NCBI GenBank assembly: GCA_964512165.1 | Contig: CAZEHQ010000040.1 | Location: 1-24,097 of the forward strand | Length of the DNA: 24,097 bases | From: UBA8231 sp964512165 | Lineage (GTDB): Bacteria > Latescibacterota > UBA2968 > UBA8231 | Direction: 5' to 3' | In this document: positions 22,781 to 24,097 of the stretch, in pieces | Numbering within the stretch: position 1 is the stretch's first letter | How the letters are laid out: the number at the start of each line of letters is the position of its first letter | The notes under the pieces: model-generated | The model's database searches: none | What the model was told of the DNA's origin: nothing | The model's input: the letters and a program-made list of their open reading frames with translations, nothing else | Made by a program: the position numbers and the translations under genes

Positions 22781-24097
22781 TCAGGGCAGGCTGGTGGCGC
22801 CCATCAGGTAACGGTCGCACTCGCGGGCAGCCTCGCGGCCCTCCTTGAAGGCCCACACCACCAGGCTCATGCCGCGGCGCACGTCGCCGGCGGCGAAGAC
22901 GCCGGGGACGCTGGTGGCGTACCGGCCCTCCTCGGCCTTGACGTTGGAGCGCGGGTCCCGCTCCAGGGACAGGGCGTCGGGCAGGGTGTCCTGGGGCCCC
23001 AGCCAGCCCATGGAGAGCAGCACCAGTTCCGCCGGCCACTCCTTCTCGCTGCCGGGGACCTCGCGGAAGGGGCGGCCGTTGTCCGGCACCCACTCGACGT
23101 CACGGGTCATCAGGCCGCGGAGGTTGCCGGCGCCGTCGTCGAGGAGCTCCACCGTGCTCAGCAGGTACTTCCGGGGGTCGTCGCCGAAGAGGGCGGCGGC
23201 CTCCTCCTGGCCGTAGTCGAGGTTGTAGACCTTCGGCCACTCCGGCCAGGGGTTGCCGGCGGTGCGCTCGTCCGGGGGCGCCGGGATGATGTCGAACTGG
23301 AAGAGGCTCCGGCAGCCGTGGCGCAGGGAGGTGCCGACACAGTCCGTCCCGGTGTCCCCGCCCCCGAGGACGATCACGTTCTTGTCCTTCGCCGAGATGT
23401 ACTCCCCGTCTTCCAGACCCGAGTCGAGGAGGGACTTGGTGTTGACGTGCAGGAAGTCCAGGGCCTGGTGCACGCCCGTGAGCCCGCGGCCGGGCACGTC
23501 CAGATCGCGCGGCTTCAGCGCCCCGGTGCACAGCACCACGGCGTCGAAGCCGTCCACGAGCTGCCGCGCCTCCACGTCGACGCCGACCTCGGTGTTGGTC
23601 ACGAAGACGACGCCTTCGGCCGCCATCTGGTCGATGCGCCGCTGCACGAGGCGCTTGTCCAGCTTCATGTTGGGGATGCCGTACATCAGCAGCCCGCCGG
23701 CCCGGTCGGAGCGCTCGTACACGGTGACGCGGTGGCCGGCCCGGTTCAGCTGCATGGCGCAGGAGAGCCCCGCCGGCCCGGAGCCGACCACGGCCACCCG
23801 CTTTCCCGTGCGTCGCTCGGGCGGCTCCGGGACGACCCAGCCCTCGTCCCAGGCTTTGTCGATGATGGAGACCTCGATGTTCTTGATCGTCACCGCCGGC
23901 TCGTTGATCCCCAGCACGCACGATCCCTCGCAGGGCGCGGGACAGACCCGCCCGGTGAACTCGGGGAAGTTGTTGGTCTTGTGCAGGCGCTCGAGGGCCT
24001 CCTGCCACATGCCGCGGTAGACGAGGTCGTTCCACTCCGGGATCAGGTTGTTGATCGGGCAGCCCGAGGCGAAGGGCGAGTCCTCGGGGAGCGTGGT
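22781..24097 (-). CDS. gltD: Glutamate synthase small subunit (NADPH), 5' partial
   Basis: The frame is open to the window edge, so the start lies outside; an ATG at 24010 is internal. Seen: the N-terminal iron-sulfur Cys pattern (ASGCPINN at the edge, then CPAPCEGSCVLG), a first dinucleotide-binding fold (VAVVGSGPAGLSCA, FAD), a second one (NVIVLGGGDTGTD, NADPH) and the C-terminal FAD contact VFAAGDVRRGMSLVVWA. This order is that of the GltD family. In the GOGAT complex it passes electrons from NADPH to the large subunit, which makes glutamate from glutamine and 2-oxoglutarate. The large-subunit gene is presumably upstream, outside the window. Related small-subunit-like oxidoreductases exist, so a non-GOGAT partner is possible. 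Confidence 0.9.
   Translation of the reverse strand, partial: TTLPEDSPFASGCPINNLIPEWNDLVYRGMWQEALERLHKTNNFPEFTGRVCPAPCEGSCVLGINEPAVTIKNIEVSIIDKAWDEGWVVPEPPERRTGKRVAVVGSGPAGLSCAMQLNRAGHRVTVYERSDRAGGLLMYGIPNMKLDKRLVQRRIDQMAAEGVVFVTNTEVGVDVEARQLVDGFDAVVLCTGALKPRDLDVPGRGLTGVHQALDFLHVNTKSLLDSGLEDGEYISAKDKNVIVLGGGDTGTDCVGTSLRHGCRSLFQFDIIPAPPDERTAGNPWPEWPKVYNLDYGQEEAAALFGDDPRKYLLSTVELLDDGAGNLRGLMTRDVEWVPDNGRPFREVPGSEKEWPAELVLLSMGWLGPQDTLPDALSLERDPRSNVKAEEGRYATSVPGVFAAGDVRRGMSLVVWAFKEGREAARECDRYLMGATSLP

Noticed and set aside
1..24097. CRISPR arrays, rRNA or tRNA genes, insertion sequences, integrases
   Set aside because: I looked for regular repeats with spacers, tRNA-like cloverleaf ends, transposase or integrase motifs and terminal inverted repeats, and recognised none.

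Overview
The window is a high-GC stretch of a Gram-negative (diderm) bacterial chromosome. Gene density is high and neighbouring genes often overlap by a few bases. Two runs of exactly 100 N (4178-4277 and 8127-8226) look like conventional scaffold gaps, so this is probably a draft or metagenome-derived assembly. Envelope genes (TolC-type channel, lipoprotein adaptor, RND pump, Gld-type ABC exporter) show an outer membrane. The RND pump has a TM11-TM12 loop of a kind I associate with the FCB group, and Gld-like genes are common there. I therefore lean towards an FCB-related or deltaproteobacterial-type lineage, without naming a phylum.

Layout. (1) 1-2722, plus strand: a tight operon of a Gfo/Idh/MocA oxidoreductase (5' end outside the window), a rhomboid protease with a zinc ribbon, and a Nudix hydrolase. 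The 254-bp spacer after it carries degenerate copies of the Nudix 3' end. (2) 2977-3642, minus strand: a carboxymuconolactone-decarboxylase-like domain fused to a Rieske ferredoxin. It diverges, across a 15-bp spacer, from (3) 3658-11087, plus strand: a PF09818-type ABC-class ATPase, then a Gld-type ABC exporter (ATPase, permease, two tandem GldG-like proteins, DUF4340 protein). The second GldG-like gene and the DUF4340 gene are separated by a diverged tandem repeat array that reiterates the end of the GldG-like gene. (4) 11345-12088: a secreted TPR-like protein.

(5) 12098-15298, minus strand: an accessory island, visibly richer in A/T than its flanks. It holds a Fic AMP-transferase, a MbcA/ParS/Xre-type antitoxin with a decayed RES toxin gene behind it, an orphan reading-frame remnant, and an overlapping two-gene HEPN module. 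(6) 15609-22202, minus strand: a complete tripartite efflux operon in the order TetR-TolC, adaptor, RND pump. The regulator and the outer-membrane channel are one uninterrupted reading frame. A promoter lying inside a large inverted repeat sits directly in front of it, so the mRNA should be almost leaderless. (7) 22298-24097, minus strand: a SEC-C motif protein and the glutamate synthase small subunit (5' end outside the window).

The most unusual items are the TetR::TolC fusion with its promoter/operator, the repeat array at 9752-10046, the broken RES toxin beside an intact antitoxin, and the association of a PF09818 ATPase with a Gld-type exporter.
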